NCBI GenBank assembly: GCA_947428535.1
Contig: CANEMG010000008.1
Location: 1-12,363 of the forward strand
From: an uncultured Clostridium sp.
GTDB taxonomy: Bacteria > Bacillota > Clostridia > TANB77 > CAG-508
Length of the DNA: 12,363 nucleotides
Direction of reading: 5' to 3'
This document shows positions 1 through 8,815 of the stretch, one piece after another. The notes below the pieces were generated by a model. The model had not been told where the DNA came from, ran no database searches, and was given only the letters and a program-made list of their open reading frames with translations. Position numbers and translations under genes: made by a program. Positions within the stretch are counted from its first letter, which is position 1; every line of letters begins with the position of its first letter.

Positions 1-3000
1 ATCCAGTTTCTGTTAAAGCTATTTCTACCCCAGTATTATTTTTTAAATTTCCTTGTATAATTTCTGATTTTAGTTCATCATTTTCATTAATAAATGTCCT
101 AAATTTTATTTCTTCTTGATTCAATTCATATTGTCTTGGACTTTTAATTTCTTTTATTGTATACACTTTATCTACAAATAAATTTTTTATTTGTATTTTT
201 CCTTCTTCATTTGTTATATTTGTTTTTCCTTCTTCTTGCTCTTCTTCTGCTAATACTTTATATGTAGCACCTGATACAACTTTTTCTGTTCCTTTTTGGT
301 ATTTAATAACTTCTAAATCAAATTGTTTTGATATCATAAAACCTAATTTATTTGTTTCTGTTTCAGCTTGATACTTACCGTTTTCTGTATCTTTGTAAAA
401 AAATACTCCATGATGACTATATGATATCTGATTATAGTCTAATCCTTCTGGTATTTCTATTGTGTATCTGAATTTATACACACTATCTTTATTCATTATA
501 TAGTTGCTTAAATCTATTAAATATGATTTTACTTTTGTCCAATCCGTTGGTTCTTCTATCCAACCATTACTTTCATTTGATATATCTTTATCAGGATTTT
601 CTTTTTCTGTATAATATACTTTTACATTCTCTTTTAACTCTTCTGGCAACTGTATTCCTGGTACTTTCATTGTTGTTGTAAAGTTTGAACCCAAATCTCT
701 TCCATTTATTGCATATGTATTTCCCTCTGCTGGAATTTTTCCTAATACTCTTACTCCACTTATTGTACTAGAATAATTATTTCTTACTTCTAATTCAATA
801 GTTACTGTTCTCTGACTTTTTGATATTAATGCTATTTGTGGTGCTATTGCATTTTTATCTTCTCCAAAATCTTTTGCAACTTGGTTTGTTAGTAAAGAAG
901 CCGGAGATACTAGGTTAACTGCCGTTTGCGTTTTATTTACTAATTCTTCTAAATTTAAATTTCCATTTATATCATATATATCTAAATCTGAATACTTCAA
1001 ATAATAATTTTCACAAATTTCATTACTTGCATATAATTCTAAATTTTGTGTTGTGGTAGAAATTCTTGGGTCTGGAGTTATATTACAATCTACAATAATT
1101 TCAAATGATTCTGCTATTTCGTTTTCTGTTATTATTTTTATAAATCTATTATCATTCTCCTCATATACTTCATAACTAGATATTTTTACATTATTCTTGT
1201 CTGTTCGTACTTCATTTATTTCTAGATCTATTATATCTTTTGGTATTTTTAGTAAGAAAGAACCATTTACCCATTTTACTTGATTGTATTCTTCATTAGC
1301 TTGTGCTAATATACTTATTAATACATTTTTTTCTGTCTCTTGGGTTGTCATTACTTTTTTATTTATTGTTACTTCTGCTAATGATACTGGACACTCATAG
1401 TATGCATTTGCTATTATTTTTTCTATACTCTCATTATTTATGAATGTCTCTACAGATGATTTAATACTATCTATATTATCAAACTCTTCTCTCGAGTACT
1501 TTTGTACTATTTTTTCATCATCTAATCTTTTTATATTATATATATTAAAATATCCATTTGCTTTTGTTTGACTAGTTTCTATTCTTATATGTTTTACACC
1601 TGTTTTATACTTATATGGGGTCTTTTGCGTATAATTACTCCAATTTTCTTTTGTAAATATTTCTAATAATTCATCTGTTTCATCATCATAAACTTTTACC
1701 CATCCATCTTCTTTAAGTAATCCCATAGGATTGCTAAAATATATACCAACATTTGATGTTAAATCTTCCATGCTATCTAATGTTCCATCAGTTTTCCTGA
1801 AATAATCTCCATCATAGGTGTTTTCTACTTTTGGCTCTCTCATTACCATTTGTATATCTTCAGTTTTTGCTCCTGTATAAAAGTTCCAATTTACTTCATA
1901 TAAATCTTCTTTTTCATTTTCTCCTACTTCATTATAAAAATTTAACACTTCTGATTTTGATACTATATTTCTTTTTGTTGGTTCATATACAATCTTTCCT
2001 ACACTTATATTACTTTTTGCATAATCTCCATCAAATCTTGTAAAGATTGCAGTTATAAGTGTTCTAGCTATATTTGATTTATATGGACTAATAAATTCTT
2101 GATTTATATTGTTATATCCCTCGTAATATGCTTCTACAGGAAGATTTATTTCTATGCTATCTTTTCCAATGCTTCTATAAGCATCTAGTGGATAGGTTAT
2201 TTTCAATTTAAACTTATTAAATCTATCATAGCCATTAATATGACTATATGTTTGAGTAAATGCATTTTCTGTTATATTTCCATTTTCATCTATTATAGCT
2301 TCTCTTTTAGCTATAATTGTTTGAGTTTGCTCATTATATTCATATTTTATACCATCACCAATCGCTTCAACCTTTTTAGCTTTATATCCATTAAGTTCTG
2401 GTATTTGAGCTTGTATTTCAGCTTTTTTTATTAATAATTCATTTTGGGGTTCTCTCATCAATATATCAAATTCTAAATTGATTTCTTCTTTTTCCTCATC
2501 TATTGCTTTTTCTATATCTTTTTTTGGATTTATATAATCATAATCATAATTTGGAAAATATCTTGGCAATTCTGATACTACTGTTCCATACCAATCTAAA
2601 TTAAATTCTACTGTTTTTTCAATTTCAGTCCTATTCCCTTCATCATCAACATGTATTCCTATTAACGTTATACTATTTATTCCATTATATTTAGTTGTAT
2701 CTATTCCTATTGCTTCTGTTTTTCGACTTCCATAGCTATAATCTCCTGTTTTTACCATTCCCTCTAATGTCTTATATGTCCCGTTATATATTTCATTCAA
2801 TAATATTTCTTTTGTGTTGTTTCCTATAGCATTTTCTTTTATTTCATTATCTTTTGGAATTGCAGTCTCAAAATTAAAATTATTGTTATTAATAACTATT
2901 TTTCCATCTACAAGTTTTCCATTCCCTGTTACATTTATTTCCATATATAGAGTATCTTCTTTTCCAATTTGTCTACAAGTTCCACGTATCTTTTCAGCAT

Positions 3001-3232
3001 ATCCATCTCCATCTAAATCTCTTAAAAAGAACGCATTAAAATTAACATATTCACTTTGTGTTTTTTCATCCCCAGGTTTTACTTCTTCATAAGTTTTAGC
3101 TATATCTAATTCTGGATTAATATTAACAAAGTCTTGTTTTGATCCTTTTAACAATATTCCTATTATTCCTATTGATAAAGTAATAGCTAAAACGATTAAT
3201 ATTATTCTTTCTCTTAAATTAAATTTTTTCAT
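1..3232 (-). CDS. Large surface/secreted protein with SpaA/CnaB-like domain (C-terminus outside window)
   Basis: An uninterrupted frame of 1077 codons starts at ATG 3232-3230, preceded by a GGAG ribosome binding site about 7 bases upstream, and runs off the left edge without a stop. Residues 1-8 are basic (MKKFNLRE) and residues 9-29 form one hydrophobic segment, fitting a signal peptide or membrane anchor. Residues 72-81 read DLDGDGYAEK, a calcium-type DxDxDG loop. MREP occurs twice, at about 259-262 and 464-467, each after a hydrophobic beta-like stretch, suggesting a duplicated beta domain. Residues about 805-870 look like an Ig-like strand-rich repeat (TVTIELEVRN). Residues about 971-1077 resemble a SpaA/CnaB fold: Lys977 in LEVIKY and Glu1028 in IKEIKSP match the usual isopeptide Lys and catalytic Glu, with Asn1065/1066 a possible partner. 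Inferred role: cell-surface adhesin or scaffold. No sortase motif can be seen because the end is missing. Its exact family is not recognised. Confidence 0.85.
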   Translation of the reverse strand, partial: MKKFNLRERIILIVLAITLSIGIIGILLKGSKQDFVNINPELDIAKTYEEVKPGDEKTQSEYVNFNAFFLRDLDGDGYAEKIRGTCRQIGKEDTLYMEINVTGNGKLVDGKIVINNNNFNFETAIPKDNEIKENAIGNNTKEILLNEIYNGTYKTLEGMVKTGDYSYGSRKTEAIGIDTTKYNGINSITLIGIHVDDEGNRTEIEKTVEFNLDWYGTVVSELPRYFPNYDYDYINPKKDIEKAIDEEKEEINLEFDILMREPQNELLIKKAEIQAQIPELNGYKAKKVEAIGDGIKYEYNEQTQTIIAKREAIIDENGNITENAFTQTYSHINGYDRFNKFKLKITYPLDAYRSIGKDSIEINLPVEAYYEGYNNINQEFISPYKSNIARTLITAIFTRFDGDYAKSNISVGKIVYEPTKRNIVSKSEVLNFYNEVGENEKEDLYEVNWNFYTGAKTEDIQMVMREPKVENTYDGDYFRKTDGTLDSMEDLTSNVGIYFSNPMGLLKEDGWVKVYDDETDELLEIFTKENWSNYTQKTPYKYKTGVKHIRIETSQTKANGYFNIYNIKRLDDEKIVQKYSREEFDNIDSIKSSVETFINNESIEKIIANAYYECPVSLAEVTINKKVMTTQETEKNVLISILAQANEEYNQVKWVNGSFLLKIPKDIIDLEINEVRTDKNNVKISSYEVYEENDNRFIKIITENEIAESFEIIVDCNITPDPRISTTTQNLELYASNEICENYYLKYSDLDIYDINGNLNLEELVNKTQTAVNLVSPASLLTNQVAKDFGEDKNAIAPQIALISKSQRTVTIELEVRNNYSSTISGVRVLGKIPAEGNTYAINGRDLGSNFTTTMKVPGIQLPEELKENVKVYYTEKENPDKDISNESNGWIEEPTDWTKVKSYLIDLSNYIMNKDSVYKFRYTIEIPEGLDYNQISYSHHGVFFYKDTENGKYQAETETNKLGFMISKQFDLEVIKYQKGTEKVVSGATYKVLAEEEQEEGKTNITNEEGKIQIKNLFVDKVYTIKEIKSPRQYELNQEEIKFRTFINENDELKSEIIQGNLKNNTGVEIALTETG
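60..320 (-). other. SpaA/CnaB-like prealbumin-fold domain in the surface protein
   Basis: Codons about 971-1058 of the surface protein follow the SpaA-type layout: first strand with Lys (LEVIKYQKG), then SGATYKVL, a turn with NEEGKIQIKNL, and then VYTIKEIKSP. Domains of this family form a Lys-Asn isopeptide bond helped by a Glu, which stiffens Gram-positive pilins and adhesins. Here the candidate residues are Lys977 and Glu1028. The Asn is less certain and would lie among residues 1062-1066. The bond itself is inferred, not seen. Confidence 0.65.
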
Positions 3233-3474
3233 AACGCTACTCCATATATTTTATTTTTAGGCATATCTACCTAATATTAATATAATACACTCAAATAAAT
3301 AAAGTACATTACTATAGTCTTACATTTATACGTTTATTTTTTCATTTTGTTACGGAGCTTAGTTTTTATCATTTTTATCTTTTTAATTACTTTATTGTAA
3401 AAAAGTCCTTCTTATATTACATAAAATATAAAAAAGCTTAGGGAAAACATAAATATTACTAAAGTTTAAAATAA

Positions 3475-3503
3475 TTGACATCCTTATTCAGATATTATAT
3501 ATT
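3475..3503 (+). promoter_or_regulatory. Consensus sigma-A type promoter of mscL
   Basis: TTGACA at 3475-3480 is a perfect -35 box. After a 17-base spacer comes TATATT at 3498-3503, a near-perfect -10 box. Transcription would begin near 3510, giving a leader of about 30 bases before the mscL start. The match and the ideal spacing suggest steady housekeeping expression. No operator-like repeat overlaps it. Confidence 0.8.
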
Positions 3504-3525
3504 CCAAATAATTATTAATATTTAT

Positions 3526-3534
3526 AAAGGAGGA
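3526..3534 (+). promoter_or_regulatory. Ribosome binding site of mscL (decides the start)
   Basis: AAAGGAGGA ends 6 bases before ATG 3541. The frame stays open upstream to a TTG at 3475, but that TTG is the -35 box and has no ribosome binding site, so the ATG at 3541 is the start. Confidence 0.85.
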
Positions 3535-3540
3535 ACTATT

Positions 3541-4011
3541 ATGTTAAAAGAATTTAAAGAGTTTGCAACTCGCGGAAATATTGTAGATTTAGCTGTTGGT
3601 GTTGTAATAGGTGGTGCTTTTCAATCTATTATCACTTCACTTGTTTCAGACATTATAATGCCTGCTGTTTCTATTATTACTGGAAAAGTTGATTTTTCAG
3701 ACATGGTATTTACTGTTGGAAGCGCTTCTATTAAATATGGAAATTTTATTACTGCTGTCGTAAACTTTTTAATTATAGCTTTTTCTATATTTTTAGCTAT
3801 AACATATTTAAATAAATTTAATAAAAAAATGGAAGCCATTAGTCTAGGACATGCTGAAAAGATATCTAAAAAATTAGGAAAAACAAAAAAAGAACAAATT
3901 GTTCCAGAACCTACTGTTAAAATTTGTCCTTTTTGCTATAGCGAAATAAATTATAAAGCAACTAGATGCGCTCATTGTACTTCTGAGTTAGAAGAAGTTG
4001 AAACTAATTAA
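3541..4011 (+). CDS. mscL: Large-conductance mechanosensitive channel MscL with C-terminal zinc ribbon
   Basis: The product is 156 residues and is a pressure-release channel in the cytoplasmic membrane that opens under hypo-osmotic stress. Residues 4-41 closely follow the canonical MscL start and first pore helix (EFATRGNIVDLAVGVVIGG, then SDIIMP). A short outer loop follows at about 44-66 and the second helix at about 67-91. After a basic linker (about 92-125), residues 129-146 carry CPFC and CAHC: Cys129, 132, 143 and 146 in a CxxC-x10-CxxC arrangement, a rubredoxin/zinc-ribbon type knuckle. Escherichia coli MscL is about 136 residues and has a helical bundle there instead. The gene has its own strong promoter and is monocistronic. 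Its last 8 bases overlap the end of ntpD on the opposite strand. MscL identity is firm; metal binding by the tail is inferred from the cysteines. Confidence 0.95.
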   Translation: MLKEFKEFATRGNIVDLAVGVVIGGAFQSIITSLVSDIIMPAVSIITGKVDFSDMVFTVGSASIKYGNFITAVVNFLIIAFSIFLAITYLNKFNKKMEAISLGHAEKISKKLGKTKKEQIVPEPTVKICPFCYSEINYKATRCAHCTSELEEVETN

Positions 4012-4612
4012 TCTTTTTCTTTACTACTTTAAGTCTTGCAAATTCTTCTCTATCACGTTCATCTAGCTTGTCTGCAATATCTTTTAACTGTTTTTCATTT
4101 TCTGGAATAACAATATTTTGCAAAGCATTTGAACGTGTGCGAACTTTTTCTATGCTCTTTTCTAATCTAAGTATTGTATTTTCTATAATTGCTAGTTCAA
4201 TTAATTTTTTTTGAATTTTATTAAAAACAATAAGTGCCTCATCAACAGTGTTACTAGTATTATAAAAACCATAATTTCTTTTTATAATTTCTTGTTTATG
4301 AATTGCTGATGGAATTTCTGTACCCATAAGAGTAACATTTTTTATATCTATATAATCATCAATCTTTACACCATAAGAAATATTTATTAAATTGTCTAAC
4401 CCTATATCTATGTTTGCATTTCTAATTAGTTCTTTGCCAAGTTCCATTAAATCTGATACTTCTTTTTCTAAAAACTTACTCTTTTCCACATATTTTTCAT
4501 ATTCTCTGGATAAAATAAGTTTTTTTCTATCTAGAAGTTCTTGACCTTGCTTTGTAATCCTTAGCGTTTCCTGCAATTTTATTAAATTAGTTTTTGTTGG
4601 TAAATAATTCAT
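4004..4612 (-). CDS. ntpD: V-type ATP synthase subunit D (central stalk)
   Basis: The product is 202 residues, the usual length for subunit D. It forms the long coiled-coil rotor shaft inside the A3B3 head and passes torque between catalysis and the K ring. Diagnostic regions are the N-terminal helix (LPTKTNLIKLQETLRITKQG, residues 4-23), a variable middle, and the C-terminal helix with EKVRTRSNALQNIVIPE-type sequence, the classic D signature. The start ATG 4612-4610 has AAAGGA a few bases upstream. It is the last gene of the operon, 51 bases after ntpB. Its TAG stop lies inside the end of mscL on the other strand, so no terminator can fit between the two genes. Confidence 0.96.
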   Translation of the reverse strand: MNYLPTKTNLIKLQETLRITKQGQELLDRKKLILSREYEKYVEKSKFLEKEVSDLMELGKELIRNANIDIGLDNLINISYGVKIDDYIDIKNVTLMGTEIPSAIHKQEIIKRNYGFYNTSNTVDEALIVFNKIQKKLIELAIIENTILRLEKSIEKVRTRSNALQNIVIPENEKQLKDIADKLDERDREEFARLKVVKKKIN

Positions 4613-4663
4613 TTTTCATCCTTTATATTATAATACCTTCAAGAATCCACTTTTTATAAACAT

Positions 4664-5998
4664 TTACATTTTGTCTAATTCTTCTTCAGGTAATATTTTT
4701 AAAAGTTCTAAAGCAATATCTAAAGTTTCATTTATTGTTCTATTTTCAAATCTTCCTTGATTTATAAATTTACTTTCAAAAGCTTCTCCAAATTCTAAGT
4801 ATTTTTTATCTGTTTCAGATAAGTCTGCTTCTCCTAGGACTTTTGCTAAAGCTCTTGCATCTTGTACTCTTGAATATGAAGAAAATAATTGATCTGAAAT
4901 CTTTCTATGATCTTCCCTTGTATATTCTGCTCCAATACCATCTTTCATAAGTCTTGATAGGGAATCTAGTATATTTATTGGTGGTGTTACACCTTTTTGA
5001 TATAGTTCTCTATTTAAAACAATTTGACCTTCTGTTATATATCCTGTTAAATCTGGTATTGGATGTGATATATCATCATTTGGCATTGTAAGAATAGGTA
5101 TTTGCGTAATAGATCCCTTTTTATCTTTTAACATTCCTGCTCTTTCATATATTGAAGCTAAATCGCTGTATAAATATCCAGGATATCCTTTCCTACTAGG
5201 AATTTCACCTTTTAAAGTTGATACTTCTCTTAAAGATTCTGCATATGCTGTCATATCTGTTAAAATTACTAATACTTGCATACTTAAATCAAATGCTAAG
5301 TATTCTGCACAAGTTAATGCTACTTTAGGAGTTAATATTCTTTCAATTGCTGGATCATTTGATAAATTTTGGAATGTTACGACTTTAGATAATACTCCAT
5401 TTTCCTGAAAACTCTTTTTAAAAAATTCTGCTGTTTCATATTCAGCACCCATAAGCCCAAATACTATTGCAAAATCATTATCATCTTTTATATTAGCTTG
5501 TCTAATAATTTGTTCTGTTAAATCATTATGATTTATACCACTTCCAGAAAATATTGGTAATTTCTGTCCTCTTATTAATGTCATAAGTCCATCTATAGCA
5601 GATATCCCTGTTTCTATATAATTTCTAGGATATTTCCTAGAAATTGGATTCATTGGAAATCCATTTATATCCCTTTGAATGTAATTACTCATTTGCCCTA
5701 ATCCATCTATTGGGTTTCCTACCCCATTGAATACTCTTCCTAGCATTTCTTTAGAAAGCTTTACTTGTAATGGTTTCCCATTTAGCTCTGTTTTTACTCC
5801 ATCAATATTTATTCCATCAGTACCTTCATAAACCTGTATTACTGTAACATCTTTATTTAATATAATAACATTACCAATACGTTTTTCACCTGATTTTAAA
5901 ATAAGCTGTACTTGTTCATTATATGAAATATTATCTGGCGTTTTTAAATATACTAATGGTCCATTTATATGTTCTAATCCTAAATATTGTGTTTTCAA
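4664..5998 (-). CDS. ntpB: V-type ATP synthase subunit B (non-catalytic head subunit)
   Basis: The product is 444 residues, near the family's usual 455-465. B alternates with A in the cytoplasmic A3B3 hexamer and helps shape the catalytic interface. The nucleotide loop is degenerate, as expected: residues 149-160 read [12 protein letters not shown] rather than GxxxxGKT. The beta-barrel domain occupies about 1-75. [14 protein letters not shown] (about 247-260) and [10 protein letters not shown] (271-280) are B hallmarks, and [11 protein letters not shown] (about 346-356) carries the Arg (349) that reaches into the catalytic site of A. The start is a TTG at 5998-5996: AGGAG lies 7 bases upstream and there is no nearby ATG. 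The 86-base gap before it holds one copy of the 42-bp palindromic element. ntpD follows. Confidence 0.97.
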   Translation of the reverse strand: MKTQYLGLEHINGPLVYLKTPDNISYNEQVQLILKSGEKRIGNVIILNKDVTVIQVYEGTDGINIDGVKTELNGKPLQVKLSKEMLGRVFNGVGNPIDGLGQMSNYIQRDINGFPMNPISRKYPRNYIETGISAIDGLMTLIRGQKLPIFSGSGINHNDLTEQIIRQANIKDDNDFAIVFGLMGAEYETAEFFKKSFQENGVLSKVVTFQNLSNDPAIERILTPKVALTCAEYLAFDLSMQVLVILTDMTAYAESLREVSTLKGEIPSRKGYPGYLYSDLASIYERAGMLKDKKGSITQIPILTMPNDDISHPIPDLTGYITEGQIVLNRELYQKGVTPPINILDSLSRLMKDGIGAEYTREDHRKISDQLFSSYSRVQDARALAKVLGEADLSETDKKYLEFGEAFESKFINQGRFENRTINETLDIALELLKILPEEELDKM

Positions 5999-6005
5999 AA
6001 CTTTT

Positions 6006-6010
6006 CTCCT
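6006..6010 (-). promoter_or_regulatory. Ribosome binding site of ntpB (supports the TTG start)
   Basis: AGGAG on the minus strand sits 7 bases before the TTG at 5998. There is no ATG or GTG in a competing position, so the unusual start codon is well supported. The repeat element ends only 4 bases upstream of this site. Confidence 0.75.
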
Positions 6011-6014
6011 ATCT

Positions 6015-6056
6015 GTCCAATTGGGGACGCTTGTTTTTGGACATTTTTGTCCAATT
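6015..6056 (-). repeat. 42-bp palindromic element, copy 1 (ntpA-ntpB gap)
   Basis: This copy matches the reverse complement of 8773-8814 at 40 of 42 positions. It contains the hairpin TTGGACA-TTTT-TGTCCAA (6037-6054, 7-bp stem) and is bounded by a direct GTCCAATT at each end (6015-6022 and 6049-6056). It occupies half of the ntpA-ntpB gap, so it lies in the operon transcript. The GGGGAC/GTCCC core recalls short mobile repeats linked to Y1-type transposases in clostridia, but that family assignment is from memory and unproven. Confidence 0.8.
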
Positions 6057-6084
6057 ATATACGTATGTTAACTAATTATATTAG

Positions 6085-7854
<1,770 letters not shown>

Positions 7855-7860
7855 TCTTTT

Positions 7861-7869
7861 CACCTCTTT
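7861..7869 (-). promoter_or_regulatory. Ribosome binding site of ntpA, overlapping the ntpE stop
   Basis: AAAGAGGTG on the minus strand shares two bases with the ntpE TAA stop and ends 6 bases before TTG 7854. The GTG inside it (7863-7861) has no suitably spaced site of its own, so TTG is the better start. The overlap suggests that ntpA translation is coupled to ntpE. Confidence 0.55.
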
Positions 7870-8428
7870 AGAATTTTATTTCGCTCAATTTCTCTTCTAT
7901 ATTATTTTTTATTGTATTATCTATTGCTATCTTATTATTTTCAACCATACATCCACCAATATTTGTATTATCTATTGTATCAATATTGGTATTAAATAAT
8001 TTTTCTAATTCATCTTTATAATTTTTAAAGTCATTTTCTGTTACATAAATAGTTCCTTTAGAACTATTTTTTAATGTCTCTTCTATATTTTTTATTAAAT
8101 ATTTTTTATATTCTTTAGAATCTACAAATTTTTTTAACTCCTCTACTACTTTTGCTTTTATATTTTCAAATAATTTTGTTTTAACTTTATTTAGTCTTAA
8201 ATTTCCTTCCATTTCGTAGTCAAATAAATTTCTATTATATTCTCTTTCTATTTTGTTTAACTCGTTTGTGTATTTTACACTTAATATATCTTGATAATCC
8301 TCAATCATTTTTGAAATTTTTTCATTAGTTGTAGATATATTTTCTTCTTTTAATACTACTAACTCTCTTTTTGCAGTTTCTAAACAACTTTTTCTAATTT
8401 TTTCTATCTTTTTCTCTATTTTAATCAT
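7868..8428 (-). CDS. ntpE: V-type ATP synthase subunit E (peripheral stalk)
   Basis: The product is 186 residues, about the usual 185-200. E pairs with the G/H-like subunit to form the peripheral stalk that holds the head against rotation. The first half (about 1-100) is a charged helical coiled coil. The C-terminal globular part includes GGCMVENNKIAIDNT (about 157-171), matching the family's GGxxxxxxxxxxDNT hallmark, followed by a final amphipathic helix. The start is ATG 8428, but the nearest binding site (AAGGAA) abuts it directly, which is a poor spacing. The frame is open upstream without another ATG, GTG or TTG near. Initiation may be coupled to other genes in the transcript. Subunit identity rests mainly on the C-terminal motif and gene position. 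Confidence 0.92.
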   Translation of the reverse strand: MIKIEKKIEKIRKSCLETAKRELVVLKEENISTTNEKISKMIEDYQDILSVKYTNELNKIEREYNRNLFDYEMEGNLRLNKVKTKLFENIKAKVVEELKKFVDSKEYKKYLIKNIEETLKNSSKGTIYVTENDFKNYKDELEKLFNTNIDTIDNTNIGGCMVENNKIAIDNTIKNNIEEKLSEIKF

Positions 8429-8448
8429 TTCCTTATATAATGTATTTA

Positions 8449-8472
8449 GGTTTTCGGGTATACCTATAAACC
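8449..8472. repeat. 24-bp symmetric inverted repeat in the ntpF-type/ntpE gap
   Basis: GGTTT-TCG-GGTATACC-TAT-AAACC is symmetric about 8460/8461: an 8-bp perfect palindrome flanked by 3-base mismatched gaps and 5-bp arms. It lies in the 56-base gap, about 20 bases upstream of the ntpE start, and would fold in the mRNA. It is too weak and lacks a T-run, so it is not a terminator. It could tune ntpE translation, or could be a protein site or chance. Confidence 0.45.
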
Positions 8473-8484
8473 ATTTATATGATC

Positions 8485-8730
8485 TTAGTTTGAATTCGGA
8501 ATTTTTACGATTAGTGGTAATTCTTGATTTTCTTCAATTTGTTTTATTTCATCTCTCGCAATCTCATATACTTCTTCTGTAATATTTATAATTCCTACAT
8601 TCTTATCTTCACTTAACTCTCTTATCTTTTTCTTAATTTCCTGATCATCTTTTATAAAAAAACTCTGAATTCCTGCCAGTCTTAACCCAACCGCTATGTC
8701 ATTATTCTTACTAATACTAACCATTCTCAT
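8485..8730 (-). CDS. ntpG: V-type ATP synthase subunit F (NtpG/AtpF, central stalk), short form
   Basis: The product is 81 residues. F binds subunit D on the central shaft. The sequence follows the family through the Rossmann-like core: MVSISKNNDIAVGLRLAGI (3-21), a helix, then VGIINITEEVYEIARDEI and LPLIVKIPNSN at the end. Most relatives are about 100-105 residues and carry a C-terminal helix after the IP motif. Here the protein stops right after it, and no frame continues that helix into the gap. The start ATG 8730 has AAGGA about 7 bases upstream; a second ATG at codon 3 is possible. The gene lies between K and E. The symbol follows Enterococcus hirae (ntpG); other schemes call it atpF. 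Confidence 0.9.
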   Translation of the reverse strand: MRMVSISKNNDIAVGLRLAGIQSFFIKDDQEIKKKIRELSEDKNVGIINITEEVYEIARDEIKQIEENQELPLIVKIPNSN

Positions 8731-8766
8731 AATATTTTCCTTTTTATATAAAACAAGTCAACATGT

Positions 8767-8814
8767 GTCCCTAATTGGACAAAAATGTCCAAAAACAAGC
8801 GTCCCTGATTGGAC
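8767..8814 (+). repeat. Palindromic element, copy 2 (ntpK-subunit F gap), 48 bp with 42-bp core
   Basis: The core 8773-8814 is the inverted counterpart of 6015-6056 (40/42 identical). It contains the hairpin TTGGACA-AAAA-TGTCCAA (8775-8792). The copy is bounded by near-identical direct repeats GTCCCTAATTGGAC (8767-8780) and GTCCCTGATTGGAC (8801-8814). AAACAAG precedes each of these, at 8751 and 8793, so the unit looks partly duplicated. It ends one base before the ntpK stop codon, in the operon transcript. Confidence 0.8.
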
Positions 8815-8815
8815 A

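Larger units (their letters stand above)
3233..3540. other. Divergent intergenic region between surface protein gene and mscL
   Basis: This 308-base, extremely AT-rich stretch separates two genes read away from each other. It holds the ribosome binding site of the leftward surface gene next to 3240 and a clear rightward promoter plus ribosome binding site for mscL. I found no convincing -35/-10 pair for the surface gene among the many AT-rich candidates, no RNA gene and no strong hairpin. A short palindrome, ACTATAGT at 3311-3318, is the only symmetric motif that stood out, and it could be chance. Confidence 0.6.

Noticed and set aside
1831..3092. Plus-strand open frames at 1831-2043, 2240-2434 and 2814-3092
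   Set aside because: They are rich in Leu, Phe, Ser and Tyr, as expected for the complement of an A-rich coding strand, and lie opposite the continuous surface-protein frame.
3475..3540. Upstream extension of mscL from a TTG at 3475, adding 22 residues
   Set aside because: The TTG is part of a perfect -35 box, the extra residues do not match MscL, and the strong ribosome binding site points to ATG 3541.
3621..3839. Open frame of 72 codons on the minus strand inside mscL
   Set aside because: It is antisense to a firmly identified gene, with no ribosome binding site or recognisable protein.
6037..6054. The hairpin in repeat copy 1 as an intrinsic terminator of the operon after ntpA
   Set aside because: On the transcribed (minus) strand the 7-bp stem is followed by AAACAAGCG rather than a U-run, and essential ntpB and ntpD lie downstream.
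8767..8814. Tandem GTCCCTRATTGGAC units as a CRISPR array
   Set aside because: There are only two short units with a spacer of about 20 bases that itself forms a hairpin; there are no cas genes and no regular spacing.
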